Positions 34,785 to 43,906 of a DNA stretch of 43,976 bases are shown here, in pieces (the stretch's first letter is position 1; each line of letters begins with the position of its first letter). Made by a program: the position numbers and the translations under genes. This DNA is from Chlorobiota bacterium (GTDB taxonomy: Bacteria; Bacteroidota; Bacteroidia; Bacteroidales; Marinilabiliaceae). The stretch lies in contig JAADEM010000045.1 in NCBI GenBank assembly GCA_013153405.1, forward strand, positions 1 to 43,976, read 5' to 3'. Under the pieces are notes generated by a model. The model was not told the origin of the DNA and ran no database searches. It saw only the letters and a list, made by a program, of their open reading frames with translations.

Positions 34785-36047
34785 TCAATCTCTTACTATT
34801 GTCTGATCTCTCCCGGGGCCTACGGAAATTATTTTAATAGGTACTCCCAACTCCTCTTCAAGATAATCTATGTAATATTTAAGCTCAGCAGGAAATTCAT
34901 CTTCAGACGAAATTTCTGAAAGGTCTTTATTCCAGCCCGGAAGTTCTTTATATACGGGTTCAAGGTCATCGGGCAGTTCAAAGGGAAACTCATCAACAAT
35001 CTTTCCGTTTATTTTGTATGCTGTTGCAACTTTAATTGTTTTAAATCCGGAAAGGACATCGCTTTTGGTCATTATAAGCTGTGTTACTCCATTTATCATT
35101 ACTGCATACTTTAAAGCAACAAGGTCTATCCAGCCGCAACGTCTGGGTCGTCCGGTTGTAGCACCAAACTCGTGTCCTGCTTTTCTAAGTTCATCCCCTG
35201 TTTCGTCGAACAATTCGGTAGGAAATGGGCCGCTTCCCACACGGGTGCAGTATGCTTTAAAAATACCGTAAACTTCTCCTATTTTATTTGGCGCAATACC
35301 CATGCCGATACAAGCTCCGGCTGTTATGGTATTGGATGATGTTACATACGGATATGAGCCGAAATCAATATCAAGCATAGTTCCCTGGGCTCCTTCGGCC
35401 AGAACTTTTTTTCCTTTTTTTATGTATTTGTTTATTTCATGTTCACTATCAATCAGGTTTAATTGTTTTAAAGCCTCAATACTTTCGAACAGGCCGTTTT
35501 CAAATTCAGTTATATCATATTCAAAGTCGTACATTGAAAGTAACTGAATGTGTTTCTTTTTCAGGTTTTCATACTTCTGCTCAAAATTCATCAGGATATC
35601 TCCGACACGGAGACCGTTTCTTCCGGTTTTATCCATGTAGGTAGGTCCTATACCTTTCAGGGTAGAACCAATTTTTGTTTTTCCTTTCGAAGCTTCTGAT
35701 GCAGCATCGAGTATGCGATGGGTAGGTAGTATGAGATGAGCTTTTTTTGAGATGAAAAGATTTTTTGTAATATCAAATCCTTTGGCTTTAAGTTCATCTA
35801 GTTCCTGCTTGAATGTAATAGGATCGAGAACAACTCCGTTTCCTACGATGTTTATTTTATCTTCGTGGAAAATGCCGGAAGGAATATTGTGCAAAACATG
35901 TTTTACATTTCCGAATTCAAGAGTGTGCCCGGCATTCGGTCCACCTTGAAACCTTGTTATAACATCATAGTCAGGAGTGAGAACATCTACAACTTTACCT
36001 TTTCCCTCGTCTCCCCATTGCAGTCCTAATAAAACATCAACTTTCAT
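34785..36047 (-). CDS. purA: Adenylosuccinate synthase
   Basis: The 420-residue enzyme makes adenylosuccinate from IMP, aspartate and GTP. LQWGDEGKGKVVD (9-21) includes catalytic Asp13, and GGPNAGHTL (35-43) includes His41. GIGPTYMDKTGR, TMLDIDFGSYPYVTSSNT, TRVGSGPFPTE and TTGRPRRCGW follow in the normal order. Length and motifs are standard. Two hairpins lie in the leader immediately upstream. No purine gene neighbours it. Confidence 0.97.
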   Translation of the reverse strand: MKVDVLLGLQWGDEGKGKVVDVLTPDYDVITRFQGGPNAGHTLEFGNVKHVLHNIPSGIFHEDKINIVGNGVVLDPITFKQELDELKAKGFDITKNLFISKKAHLILPTHRILDAASEASKGKTKIGSTLKGIGPTYMDKTGRNGLRVGDILMNFEQKYENLKKKHIQLLSMYDFEYDITEFENGLFESIEALKQLNLIDSEHEINKYIKKGKKVLAEGAQGTMLDIDFGSYPYVTSSNTITAGACIGMGIAPNKIGEVYGIFKAYCTRVGSGPFPTELFDETGDELRKAGHEFGATTGRPRRCGWIDLVALKYAVMINGVTQLIMTKSDVLSGFKTIKVATAYKINGKIVDEFPFELPDDLEPVYKELPGWNKDLSEISSEDEFPAELKYYIDYLEEELGVPIKIISVGPGRDQTIVRD

Positions 36048-36070
36048 TTGAATTTTGTTTTTCAGTATCA

Positions 36071-36136
36071 GGCATTGATTAATGCCAGTTGTTAAACACG
36101 AAAAATCGGACTCAGGTTGCTCCTGAAATCCGATTT
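36071..36136 (-). terminator. Two hairpins upstream of purA, one a probable terminator
   Basis: AAATCGGA-c-TCAGG (36103-36116) pairs with CCTGA-aa-TCCGATTT (36122-36136) around a 5-base loop. On the minus strand the stem is followed by TTTTT, so it can end transcripts from the MFS gene at 36424. A second hairpin, GGCATT-gatt-AATGCC (36071-36086), lies only 24 bp before the purA start codon and would be in its leader, where it might affect translation. Confidence 0.6.
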
Positions 36137-36423
36137 GTAAAAATAGTTATTAAAAACGGTTTAAACTATTTTGTGGTGAAAAAAATAGACATATGTTTTC
36201 TTAAAAGTCTGTTTTCTTTTGGTAGCCCTGTTGTTTTTAGTATATGCATTGTTAAAAACATGCTTTTTATGTTTGGTAAAGATGATGCAGGACAGGTGTT
36301 GCCTAAAGAAAGGGAATTTATCTTTTGACAGGTTGTAAATAAATCTGTGTTTGTATAATTTTTTTAATGTTCCAGGAAAAAATTAATTATTACTATCAGT
36401 AGCGGTAAGCTTACCGGTTGTTT
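36137..36423. other. Non-coding spacer between MFS gene and purA
   Basis: This AT-rich stretch has no recognisable gene or consensus promoter. A 79-codon open frame on the plus strand (36089-36328) runs through the terminator hairpin and has no recognisable features; it is judged to be chance. Confidence 0.4.
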
Positions 36424-37665
36424 TTATCTTTTTCCGGTTGTGAGTGATATTTTATTTACAATAAAAGTCAGGATAGTCAATAGAACCGAAACTGAAAATA
36501 ATGCAGTTCCTACACTGAAATATTGGGCAACAAAACCGAAGCTCATAGCAAGTAATGCTGTTTGAATTGTTTTTAATAACGATTGTGCAGACATTACAGA
36601 GGTAAGTATCTCATTGGGAGTGTTATCGGCAACAAATCCGGTAAGAGCAGGTTTTCTTATGTTTTCAGCAATATAAATTCCGGTAAATGTGATAAGGGCA
36701 GGTATCCATAATTTGTTGTAGTAAAATATTCCGGTAAAAATTCCCGAGCTAAAACCGGCAAAAAGTGTTATTGTGGTAATTCTTTGTCTGTGTTTTTTTG
36801 TCAGGGCAGCTGACAGTCTGGAGGCTTTTGATGTAAGCAGGTATATTACAAAATAAACCAATCCAATGAATATTCCGTTTCTTTTGTCTTCTTCAAGGTA
36901 CAGAAAAACAGGTATCATCATAGCAGCATTAACCATAACCGGTTGAATATAGTCTTTTACTGCTTTAAGGTATGCCGAATGGATGGCAGAAGTGTTAATT
37001 ATACCGAGTAGTCTTGGTTGTTTGATAGTGTTAAGAAAAGTCCTGAATGTCTTTGTTAGTCCACTGGTTCCGGATGTTTTGTTTTTATCTGAATAATTAA
37101 GAAAAGATGGATAGGAAACAATGAGTAATAGGTTTATCAGATAAGGAACAACCGAATATAAAAAAACAGAATCGTAGTTTGCACTAAAAAATACTATAGT
37201 TCCGGCTATAAGAGATGAAATGGCAGAACCAGTTTGTGACCATGAGCGGGTATGTCCGTAATATTCAATTTTATAATCGGTCAGTTTTTTTACTTTCAGG
37301 TAATCCATAATCATACCTTTATGCGTGCCCGACCTGAAAGCATCCGCAATACCAAAAAGAATGAATGCTATAAGAAATAACCTGAAGTCAGATGAGTAAT
37401 AAAAAAACAAAAATGAAAAAATGTATGTGATAAAAGATGCAGCCAATGAGGTTTTCCGTCCCAAGGTATCTGCTACAATTCCCGATGGCAGTTCAAAAAT
37501 ATTTATGGTTATTTCTCTTATGGCATAAAGTAAACCTATTTGTGAATAAGGCAATCCTTTATCGACAAGGAAAAGAATAAAGAATGCATCAAAGAATCGA
37601 AGATTTTTTAGAAATCCGTAAGCGGAAAATTTGTAGTACTGAATATCTTTGGGAAAAGATGGCAT
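36424..37665 (-). CDS. MFS transporter, substrate unknown
   Basis: The 413-residue protein has 12 hydrophobic segments. The loop after helix 2 reads SGIVADTLGRKTS, the MFS motif A (GxxxDxxGRK). The helix-4 region has GIADAFRSGTHKGMIMDYL, resembling drug/multidrug-type MFS members in which an acidic residue follows a short cytoplasmic loop. It has its own promoter and is separated from purA by a terminator, so it is probably a single-gene unit. I cannot name a substrate. Confidence 0.83.
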   Translation of the reverse strand: MPSFPKDIQYYKFSAYGFLKNLRFFDAFFILFLVDKGLPYSQIGLLYAIREITINIFELPSGIVADTLGRKTSLAASFITYIFSFLFFYYSSDFRLFLIAFILFGIADAFRSGTHKGMIMDYLKVKKLTDYKIEYYGHTRSWSQTGSAISSLIAGTIVFFSANYDSVFLYSVVPYLINLLLIVSYPSFLNYSDKNKTSGTSGLTKTFRTFLNTIKQPRLLGIINTSAIHSAYLKAVKDYIQPVMVNAAMMIPVFLYLEEDKRNGIFIGLVYFVIYLLTSKASRLSAALTKKHRQRITTITLFAGFSSGIFTGIFYYNKLWIPALITFTGIYIAENIRKPALTGFVADNTPNEILTSVMSAQSLLKTIQTALLAMSFGFVAQYFSVGTALFSVSVLLTILTFIVNKISLTTGKR

Positions 37666-37692
37666 TGAATGTTGTTTGTGTTTAGCTGATTA

Positions 37693-37724
37693 CAAATCTA
37701 ATGCCTTAACTGTGCAAAAACAAA
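37693..37724 (-). promoter_or_regulatory. Bacteroidota-type promoter of the MFS gene
   Basis: On the minus strand TTTG (37724-37721) and TAGATTTG (37700-37693) are separated by 20 bp, within the 19-21 bp consensus. The start codon at 37665 lies about 27 bases after the -7 box. The repeat copy E starts only 8 bp upstream of the -33 box. Confidence 0.68.
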
Positions 37725-37731
37725 CAAGAGT

Positions 37732-38328
37732 AGAGGATGTCCAAAAAGTAAAAAATTAACGTCATTGCGAACCCCACTTTATAGGATGAAGCAATTTCTG
37801 AACGGTTGAGATCGCTTCTTTCCCGAAAAAAATCGGGACAAGCTGCTTGCGCTCATCGCGATGACGCTGATGTTCCGTCATTTACTCATCATGCCCCAAA
37901 TGTTGGGGTGAAATCTACCAATGACGGAATAGCTTAAAGCATTGATTGTCAAAAAACTTATACGTCATTGCGAACCCTGTTTTATGGGGTGAAGCAATCT
38001 CTGAACGGTTGAGATCGCTTCTTTCCCGAAAAAAATCGGGACAAGCTGCTTGCACTCATCGCGATGACGCTGATGTTCCGTCATTTACTCATCATGTCCC
38101 AAATGTTGAGGTGAAATCTACCAATGACGTAATAGCTTAAAGCATTGATTGTCAAAAAAACTTATACGTCATTGCGAACCCTGTTTTATAGGATGAAGCA
38201 ATCTCTGAACGGTTGAGATCGCTTTTTCGCTTGCGCTCATCGCGATGACGCTGATGTTCCGTCATTTACTCATCATACTCCAAATGTTGAGGTGAAATCT
38301 CGGAATAACGACTTTGGGGACATCTTTT
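37732..38328 (+). repeat. Composite intergenic repeat, copy E: three tandem units
   Basis: The outer left end is AGAGGATGTCCAAAAAG (37732-37748) and the outer right end ACTTTGGGGACATC (38311-38324). Between them are three direct units starting with GTCATTGCGAACC at 37761, 37964 and 38168, giving periods of 203 and 204 bp. Units 1 and 2 contain a perfect hairpin TCCCGA-aaaaaa-TCGGGA (37821-37838 and 38024-38041). Unit 3 lacks it together with nearby bases. Units are joined by GCTTAAAGCATTGATTGTC. The array lies downstream of the RND adaptor gene and upstream of the MFS promoter. Confidence 0.92.
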
Positions 38329-38349
38329 TAATTTATTGCTCATTATGTT

Positions 38350-39483
38350 TTAATCCACATTCAGATTGTAAACCCCTTTTATCAGGACATCGTCAAGATC
38401 TTTACCATTTAATATTTCAGTGAATTTTTTTGAAACCCTGCCGGTATTTACTTTTACAGGTTTAAAATAATAAGTGTCTCCTTCTTTCTTAACCAGAGAA
38501 AGAACTTTAATTCCTGTTTCAGATTTAATTAAGGCATCGTTAGGTAGGGCTGGTGCATCCTGCTTGTCGGTAATTATACCTGCACGTATAAATGAGTTGT
38601 TAACAAAATCTTTTTGTCCTGGAGTGATATTGGCCAGACAGGTGATTGTTTTTGTTTCAGGGTTTATCGATTTACTAAGTTTATTCAGGGATGCAGTATA
38701 GAGAGTGTCCTGATTGTTTACTGTGTGAAATCTGACTGTTTGTCCCGGTTTCAGATAATAAATGTCATCTTCAAAGACGGAAAGCCGAAGTTGCATTTTA
38801 TTTTGATCTATAACTTCCATCAGTCTTTGTTGTTGTTCGGCAAACTGCCCCAGATTTACATATACATCCGAAACCAGTCCTGTAATGGGCGATACAACAG
38901 GGCATGCCGAATAGAAGTTCCCTTTTTCAATTCTGTCAACATTCAGGCCGAGCATCTGAAGCTGCATTTTATATGCTGTGTACTGAGCTTTCATTGCATT
39001 GTATGCACTTTCGATGGCAATAAAGTTTTTTTCAGAGCCAATCTTTTCCTCATACAGTTTTTTGCTACGTTTATAATCGGCTTCAAGTTGATTCAGTTTC
39101 GCCGAAGTTTCAGCAAAATCTTTTTGAAGGTTAATAAAATCATTAGAGGAGAGTTCACACAATATATCTCCTTTTTTTACCCTGTCGCCGGGGCTTACAT
39201 TTATTTTCTTTATAAGTCCTCCTATCTGGGTACTGATATTTGCCAATCCATCCGGGGTTACATTTATGTAACCGTTACAGTCTACTGTTTTTTCAAATTT
39301 ATGGGTGCTCACTTTGCCTAGTTGCATTCCACTGAAATCAAATTGTTTCTGAGTTATTTTGATTAAATGTGCGTTAGCCGCATCTTCCGTTTGTGCATTA
39401 TCGTCTTTGTTGCCCGAACATGAATAAAAAAGAATTGTCAGTACGGAAATGAATGCCAATTTGAATATGCTGTATTGTTTCAT
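38350..39483 (-). CDS. RND efflux periplasmic adaptor, lipoprotein (CusB/HlyD type)
   Basis: The 377-residue protein has a lipoprotein signal (1-21) with lipidated Cys22 (FYSCSGN). The barrel-sandwich/lipoyl half around ISPGDRVKKGDILCELSS precedes a helical hairpin (about 115-165) for docking to the outer-membrane factor. The second lipoyl half (VVSPITGLVSDVYVNLGQF), a beta-barrel (LRLSVFEDDIYYLKPGQTV) and a membrane-proximal domain follow. It links the inner-membrane pump to the outer-membrane channel encoded by the gene 73 bp upstream, in the same operon. No metal-binding His/Met-rich N-terminal domain is evident. Confidence 0.9.
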   Translation of the reverse strand: MKQYSIFKLAFISVLTILFYSCSGNKDDNAQTEDAANAHLIKITQKQFDFSGMQLGKVSTHKFEKTVDCNGYINVTPDGLANISTQIGGLIKKINVSPGDRVKKGDILCELSSNDFINLQKDFAETSAKLNQLEADYKRSKKLYEEKIGSEKNFIAIESAYNAMKAQYTAYKMQLQMLGLNVDRIEKGNFYSACPVVSPITGLVSDVYVNLGQFAEQQQRLMEVIDQNKMQLRLSVFEDDIYYLKPGQTVRFHTVNNQDTLYTASLNKLSKSINPETKTITCLANITPGQKDFVNNSFIRAGIITDKQDAPALPNDALIKSETGIKVLSLVKKEGDTYYFKPVKVNTGRVSKKFTEILNGKDLDDVLIKGVYNLNVD

Positions 39484-39556
39484 CGCTTTTATATTTTGTA
39501 TCGTTTTTTTCCGGAGAAAACCAACGAATATGTTAAATTTAAGTTATTTGTGTCTG

Positions 39557-42500
39557 TTATTTCTTCAGCTGCAGGTAGTTAATTTCTAAAGCTATTTTAT
39601 TGTATTGTTCAATGTTGTCATAGTAACTGAGAGTCAGGTCAAGTGCATTTTCAATGCTCATAGCAAAGTTGAAGAAATCGATGTCACCCAGCTCATACCT
39701 TTTCTTTGCCGATTGCATTATTTTTACACTAAGGTTATTCCCCATACTCTCGTAATAATCTATTGCATCTTTGTACTTTTTCAGCCGGCTAAGTAATGTT
39801 ATATATTCCGATTGAAGTTGTATTTTATAACTGTCCTGTAAGTTGCGGCTAACCTCAATTGCAATTTTGTTTGCTTTTATTCTGGCTTTTTGTTCCCCGA
39901 AGAAAAGAGGTATTCCAAGGCCGAATCCGAAACCGTTATAATTTTTTGCGTTATCGTAATTGTTGGAGCCTATAAAATAAGTTAAGCTTATATCGGGAGC
40001 CAGTTTGTTTTTTTCCAGTTTTAGTTTCAGATTTTGATATTCGGTTTGTTGTTGAGCAATTTTTACTCCCGGCACCGAATTGATATCCAATTCTTTTACC
40101 TCTACCAGTCCGGGTTTTGATGCCGGAATCACAAAAGAGCTGTCATATTGCATGTACTTATGGAGTTGCTTATATGCTGCTTCTATGTCGTAGTTGAGGC
40201 CGTTAAGCATTAGGTAAATGTTTTGCAGTTTGGCCCTGGCATTCATCAAATCAAGTTCGCTGTATTCGCCTTCCTGATAGCTTATCTCAATACTTCGTAC
40301 AAAATTTCTGTATAAACTGTCAATTTTTGAGAAAATCTTCTTTTTGTTCAGAAGAAGTTGCACCTGATAATAGGCCATCGAGACTTCTCTAGTGAGAATC
40401 TGTTTTTGTTTCTCCATCATCAGTTCTGCCATGGTTATGTTTTGTTTGTTTATTTTGTTCCGGGCAGAATAAACCGTTGGAAAACTAAAGTTCTGTGATA
40501 CTCCGAAAACATTCAGCGGATGACCGTTTTCGGCAATGTTGTTCTCATCGTATTCGTAATACAAATTTGTTTTTTCAATAGAGAATGCAGTTGGTTTAAG
40601 GGCTTTTTGTTCTTCTACCATCAAACGGTAAGCACTTAAATCTTTATTGTTTTCAACAGCAATGTTTACAGCCTCATTTAATGAAATCTCTTTATCCTGA
40701 CTAAAGCCGGTTACTGATGTTACCAATAAAAGCAAGATGGTTGCAATACTTTTAACCGGGCCTTTTTTAAACGGATTCCTCATATATTTCGGATTATTAA
40801 AAATACTGAAGAATAAAGGCAGTGCTATCATGGTTAACATTGTTGAGGTTATAAGTCCGCCAATAACTACAGTAGCCAGAGGTCTTTGTACTTCAGCACC
40901 GGCACCTGTTGAAATAGCCATAGGCAAAAAACCCATTGCTGCTGCAGCAGCAGTGAGCATTACCGGACGCAGACGGTCTCTTGTTCCTTTAAAGATAAGC
41001 TCTTTCATGTCTTTAATTCCTTCTTTCTGAAGATCTTTTAAATGTTCAATAAGTACAATTCCATTAAGTACAGCTATGCCGAACAGTGCGATAAAGCCGA
41101 TTCCTGCCGATACACTGAAAGGCATTCCCCTGAGCCATAGTGCAAAAACTCCTCCTACTGTTGAAAGCGGAATGGCAGTAAAAATCATAAAAGCATCTTT
41201 CATCGATTTGAAAGCAAAGTGCAGGAATATGAATATGAGTAAAAGTGCCAGCGGAACAGCAAACATCAGCCGCTTGGTTGCGTTTTGTAGATTTTCAAAC
41301 TGTCCTCCGTAAACAACGTAATAACCCGGTTCAAGTGTTATATTTGCATCAATTTTTTTCTGAATATCCTCCACAACCGATTGAAGGTCACGATTACGAA
41401 CATTGATACTTACCACAACCCGGCGATGCGTATTTTCGCGCGAAATCTTTGCAGGCCCTGTAGTATATTCAATGTCGGCAAGTTCTTTAAGCGGCACCTG
41501 ATTACCATTAGGAAGCGGAACAAGTAGGTTTTTGATGTTGTCAATGTCTTTTCTGTTATTTTTATCAAATCTCACAACCATACTGAATCGTTTTTCACCT
41601 TCAAAAACACTACCGGTGATTTCGCCACCAAATGCAATGGCAAGATACTTGTTCAGTATAGCAGCATCAATACCATAGTAAGCAATCTTTTCTCGATTGT
41701 ATTTCACACTCATCTGCGGAAGTCCGGCTGTTTTCTCGAGTATAACGTCGGCAGCACCCGGTACATCTTCAATTAATTTTTTTATTTCAGCCGCTTTTTT
41801 GTTCAGGTAGTTAAGGTCTTCACCAAATATTTTTACTGCAATATCGGCACGTACTCCGGTAATAAGTTCATTGAAGCGCATCTCGATGGGTTGAGTAAAC
41901 TCATATTCAATTCCCGGCATTACCGAAAGGGCATCCTTGAACTTTTCTGCCAGCTCTTCTTTTGAATGTGCTTTAACCCATTCTTTACGCGGATGAAGTT
42001 TTATTATCATATCAATTTCTTCCATCGACATGGGATCGGTAGGGACTTCGGCAGCACCGATACGGCAAACAATCTGGTCTACCTCATCAGGAAACTCATC
42101 AATCAGGATGTTTTCCATCTGGGTTGTCATTTCAATGGTTTTTGACAGTGAAGTACCGGTTTTCAATACAGGCTGAATTACAAAGTCTCCTTCATCAAGT
42201 GTAGGGACAAACTCACCACCCATTTTTGAGAAAATAATTCCGGTAACTAATAAGGAAATTAATGCAGCTCCCAAAACTTTTCCCTTATTGTCATATGACC
42301 ATTTTATGACAGGATCGTAAGTTATGTGTGCAAAATGCATTATTCTGTCGGCAATACTTTTTTTATTCTCTTTGGGAGGTTTAAGGAAAAGAGATGCGGC
42401 AACCGGCAGCCAGGTAAAACCGAATATCATTGCTCCGATAATGGCAAAACTGAACGCAAGTGCCATAGGACGGAACATTTTTCCTTCTACACCACTCAGC

Positions 42501-43906
42501 GAAAGTATCGGTATGAAAACTATCAAGATAATAATCTGACCAAATACTGCTGAACTCATCATTTGTGAAGCTCCGTTGAATGATATCTTATCCATCAAAT
42601 GACGTTTTTCTTCGGGGCCGGCACCTTCCACCTGTTTTCGTTCAAGTGCCAGCTTGAGCACAATAAACTCTACAATAATTACTGCCCCGTCTATTATAAT
42701 ACCAAAGTCAAGGGCACCGAGACTCATCAGGTTGGCATCGATTCCGAAAATGTACATCATCGATAATGTAAACAGTAATGCCAATGGAATCATTGATGCA
42801 ATAACAAGTGCAGAACGGGCATTTCCAAGCAGCAGGAACACAGTGATAACAACGATGAGAAAACCCAGGAGAAGATTTTCGGTAACGGTGAAAGAGGTTT
42901 TGCCAATTAACTCACTTCTTTCAAGTATGGGATTGATGAATACGCCTTCGGGCAATGACTTTTGTACTTCGGCTACCCTTTCTTTAACAGCATTAATCAC
43001 CTGTTTTGAATTCGCATCTTTCAACATCATTATCTGGCCCATCACTTTTTCACCTTCACCGTTTGCTGTTATTGCTCCAAAACGATTTGCATAACCGTAG
43101 TGTACGGTTGCAACATCCTTAACAAGAATAGGAGTGCCTCCGTCATTTTTCACTACGATATTTTCTATATCTTTTAGTGATTTTACCATCCCGTCGCCAC
43201 GTATGAAATAACTTTGATTGGTTTTTTCAATATAACTTCCACCCGATACGCTGTTGTTGCGTTGCAGTGCATCATAAACCTCCAGCAGTGTTACATTAAG
43301 GCTTTTTAATCTGGATGGATCAATTGCAGCTTCGTATTCTTTAAGATAACCGCCCCAGCTGTTTACTTCAACAACTCCCGGAATTCCGGACAGTTGTCTT
43401 TTAACGATCCAGTCCTGAATGGTTCTTAATTCCATGGGTGAGTATTTGTCTTCATAACCAGGCTTAACATCAAGAATATACTGATATATTTCACCCAAAC
43501 CTGTTGTAATAGGTCCCATGGTTGGCACACCGAACCCTTCCGGGATGTTTTCGGTTGCCGATTTAATTTTTTCTGCAATCAGTTGCCGGGGAAGATATGT
43601 TCCCATGTTATCGCTAAAAACGATGGTAACAACTGATAGTCCGAATTTTGATACTGAACGTATCTCTTCCACACCGGGAAGGTTTGCCATCTCAAGTTCT
43701 ACCGGTGCTGTAATAAATTGTTCTATCTCCTGTGTGGAAAGGTTTCCCGAGGTGGTAATAACCTGAACCTGATTGTTAGTAATGTCAGGAACTGCCCCTA
43801 TGGGAATGTTCATAATAGCATAAACGCCGAATCCGGCAACGGTAAGTGTAAAAAGAATAATTATCAGTTTGTTCTTAATACTGAAGTTAATTATTTTCTC
43901 AATCAT
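39557..43906 (-). CDS. CzcA-type heavy-metal RND pump fused to a TolC-like outer-membrane factor
   Basis: The 1449-residue protein starts with a complete HAE1/CusA-type RND pump (about 1-1050). GALDFGIIIDGAVIIVE (397-413) carries Asp400, Asp406 and Glu413, matching the Asp402/Asp408/Glu415 set essential for proton-coupled transport in CzcA. After the last pump helix comes a short basic segment, then a hydrophobic stretch (about 1053-1066) ending TGFSQ (1066-1070). A TolC-family domain follows (about 1070-1449, LNEAVNIAVENNKDLSA, with heptad-rich helices). The junction looks like an internal signal peptide with cleavage after Ser1069. Fusions of this type occur in Bacteroidota, so this is not a sequencing artefact. 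Zn, Co or Cd is likelier than Cu or Ag, by its CzcA-like motif. Confidence 0.93.
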   Translation of the reverse strand: MIEKIINFSIKNKLIIILFTLTVAGFGVYAIMNIPIGAVPDITNNQVQVITTSGNLSTQEIEQFITAPVELEMANLPGVEEIRSVSKFGLSVVTIVFSDNMGTYLPRQLIAEKIKSATENIPEGFGVPTMGPITTGLGEIYQYILDVKPGYEDKYSPMELRTIQDWIVKRQLSGIPGVVEVNSWGGYLKEYEAAIDPSRLKSLNVTLLEVYDALQRNNSVSGGSYIEKTNQSYFIRGDGMVKSLKDIENIVVKNDGGTPILVKDVATVHYGYANRFGAITANGEGEKVMGQIMMLKDANSKQVINAVKERVAEVQKSLPEGVFINPILERSELIGKTSFTVTENLLLGFLIVVITVFLLLGNARSALVIASMIPLALLFTLSMMYIFGIDANLMSLGALDFGIIIDGAVIIVEFIVLKLALERKQVEGAGPEEKRHLMDKISFNGASQMMSSAVFGQIIILIVFIPILSLSGVEGKMFRPMALAFSFAIIGAMIFGFTWLPVAASLFLKPPKENKKSIADRIMHFAHITYDPVIKWSYDNKGKVLGAALISLLVTGIIFSKMGGEFVPTLDEGDFVIQPVLKTGTSLSKTIEMTTQMENILIDEFPDEVDQIVCRIGAAEVPTDPMSMEEIDMIIKLHPRKEWVKAHSKEELAEKFKDALSVMPGIEYEFTQPIEMRFNELITGVRADIAVKIFGEDLNYLNKKAAEIKKLIEDVPGAADVILEKTAGLPQMSVKYNREKIAYYGIDAAILNKYLAIAFGGEITGSVFEGEKRFSMVVRFDKNNRKDIDNIKNLLVPLPNGNQVPLKELADIEYTTGPAKISRENTHRRVVVSINVRNRDLQSVVEDIQKKIDANITLEPGYYVVYGGQFENLQNATKRLMFAVPLALLLIFIFLHFAFKSMKDAFMIFTAIPLSTVGGVFALWLRGMPFSVSAGIGFIALFGIAVLNGIVLIEHLKDLQKEGIKDMKELIFKGTRDRLRPVMLTAAAAAMGFLPMAISTGAGAEVQRPLATVVIGGLITSTMLTMIALPLFFSIFNNPKYMRNPFKKGPVKSIATILLLLVTSVTGFSQDKEISLNEAVNIAVENNKDLSAYRLMVEEQKALKPTAFSIEKTNLYYEYDENNIAENGHPLNVFGVSQNFSFPTVYSARNKINKQNITMAELMMEKQKQILTREVSMAYYQVQLLLNKKKIFSKIDSLYRNFVRSIEISYQEGEYSELDLMNARAKLQNIYLMLNGLNYDIEAAYKQLHKYMQYDSSFVIPASKPGLVEVKELDINSVPGVKIAQQQTEYQNLKLKLEKNKLAPDISLTYFIGSNNYDNAKNYNGFGFGLGIPLFFGEQKARIKANKIAIEVSRNLQDSYKIQLQSEYITLLSRLKKYKDAIDYYESMGNNLSVKIMQSAKKRYELGDIDFFNFAMSIENALDLTLSYYDNIEQYNKIALEINYLQLKK

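Noticed and set aside
36089..36328. 79-codon plus-strand open frame upstream of purA
   Set aside because: It runs through a terminator hairpin, has no recognisable motif or ribosome-binding context, and is hydrophobic only because of AT-rich codons.
37946..38140. 64-codon open frame in the tandem repeat region
   Set aside because: It is made of repeat units; the same sequence in the other units is not kept open in the same frame.
37761..38328. Possible CRISPR array
   Set aside because: The direct units are about 203 bp with no short conserved repeat and unique spacers, and no cas genes are present.
38614..39321. 235-codon antisense open frame over the RND adaptor
   Set aside because: The opposite strand encodes a well-conserved adaptor; the antisense product has no recognisable domain.
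39557..43906. Fusion caused by a lost stop codon or assembly error between pump and TolC genes
   Set aside because: The reading frame is open throughout, both halves are complete, and such fusions are known in Bacteroidota.
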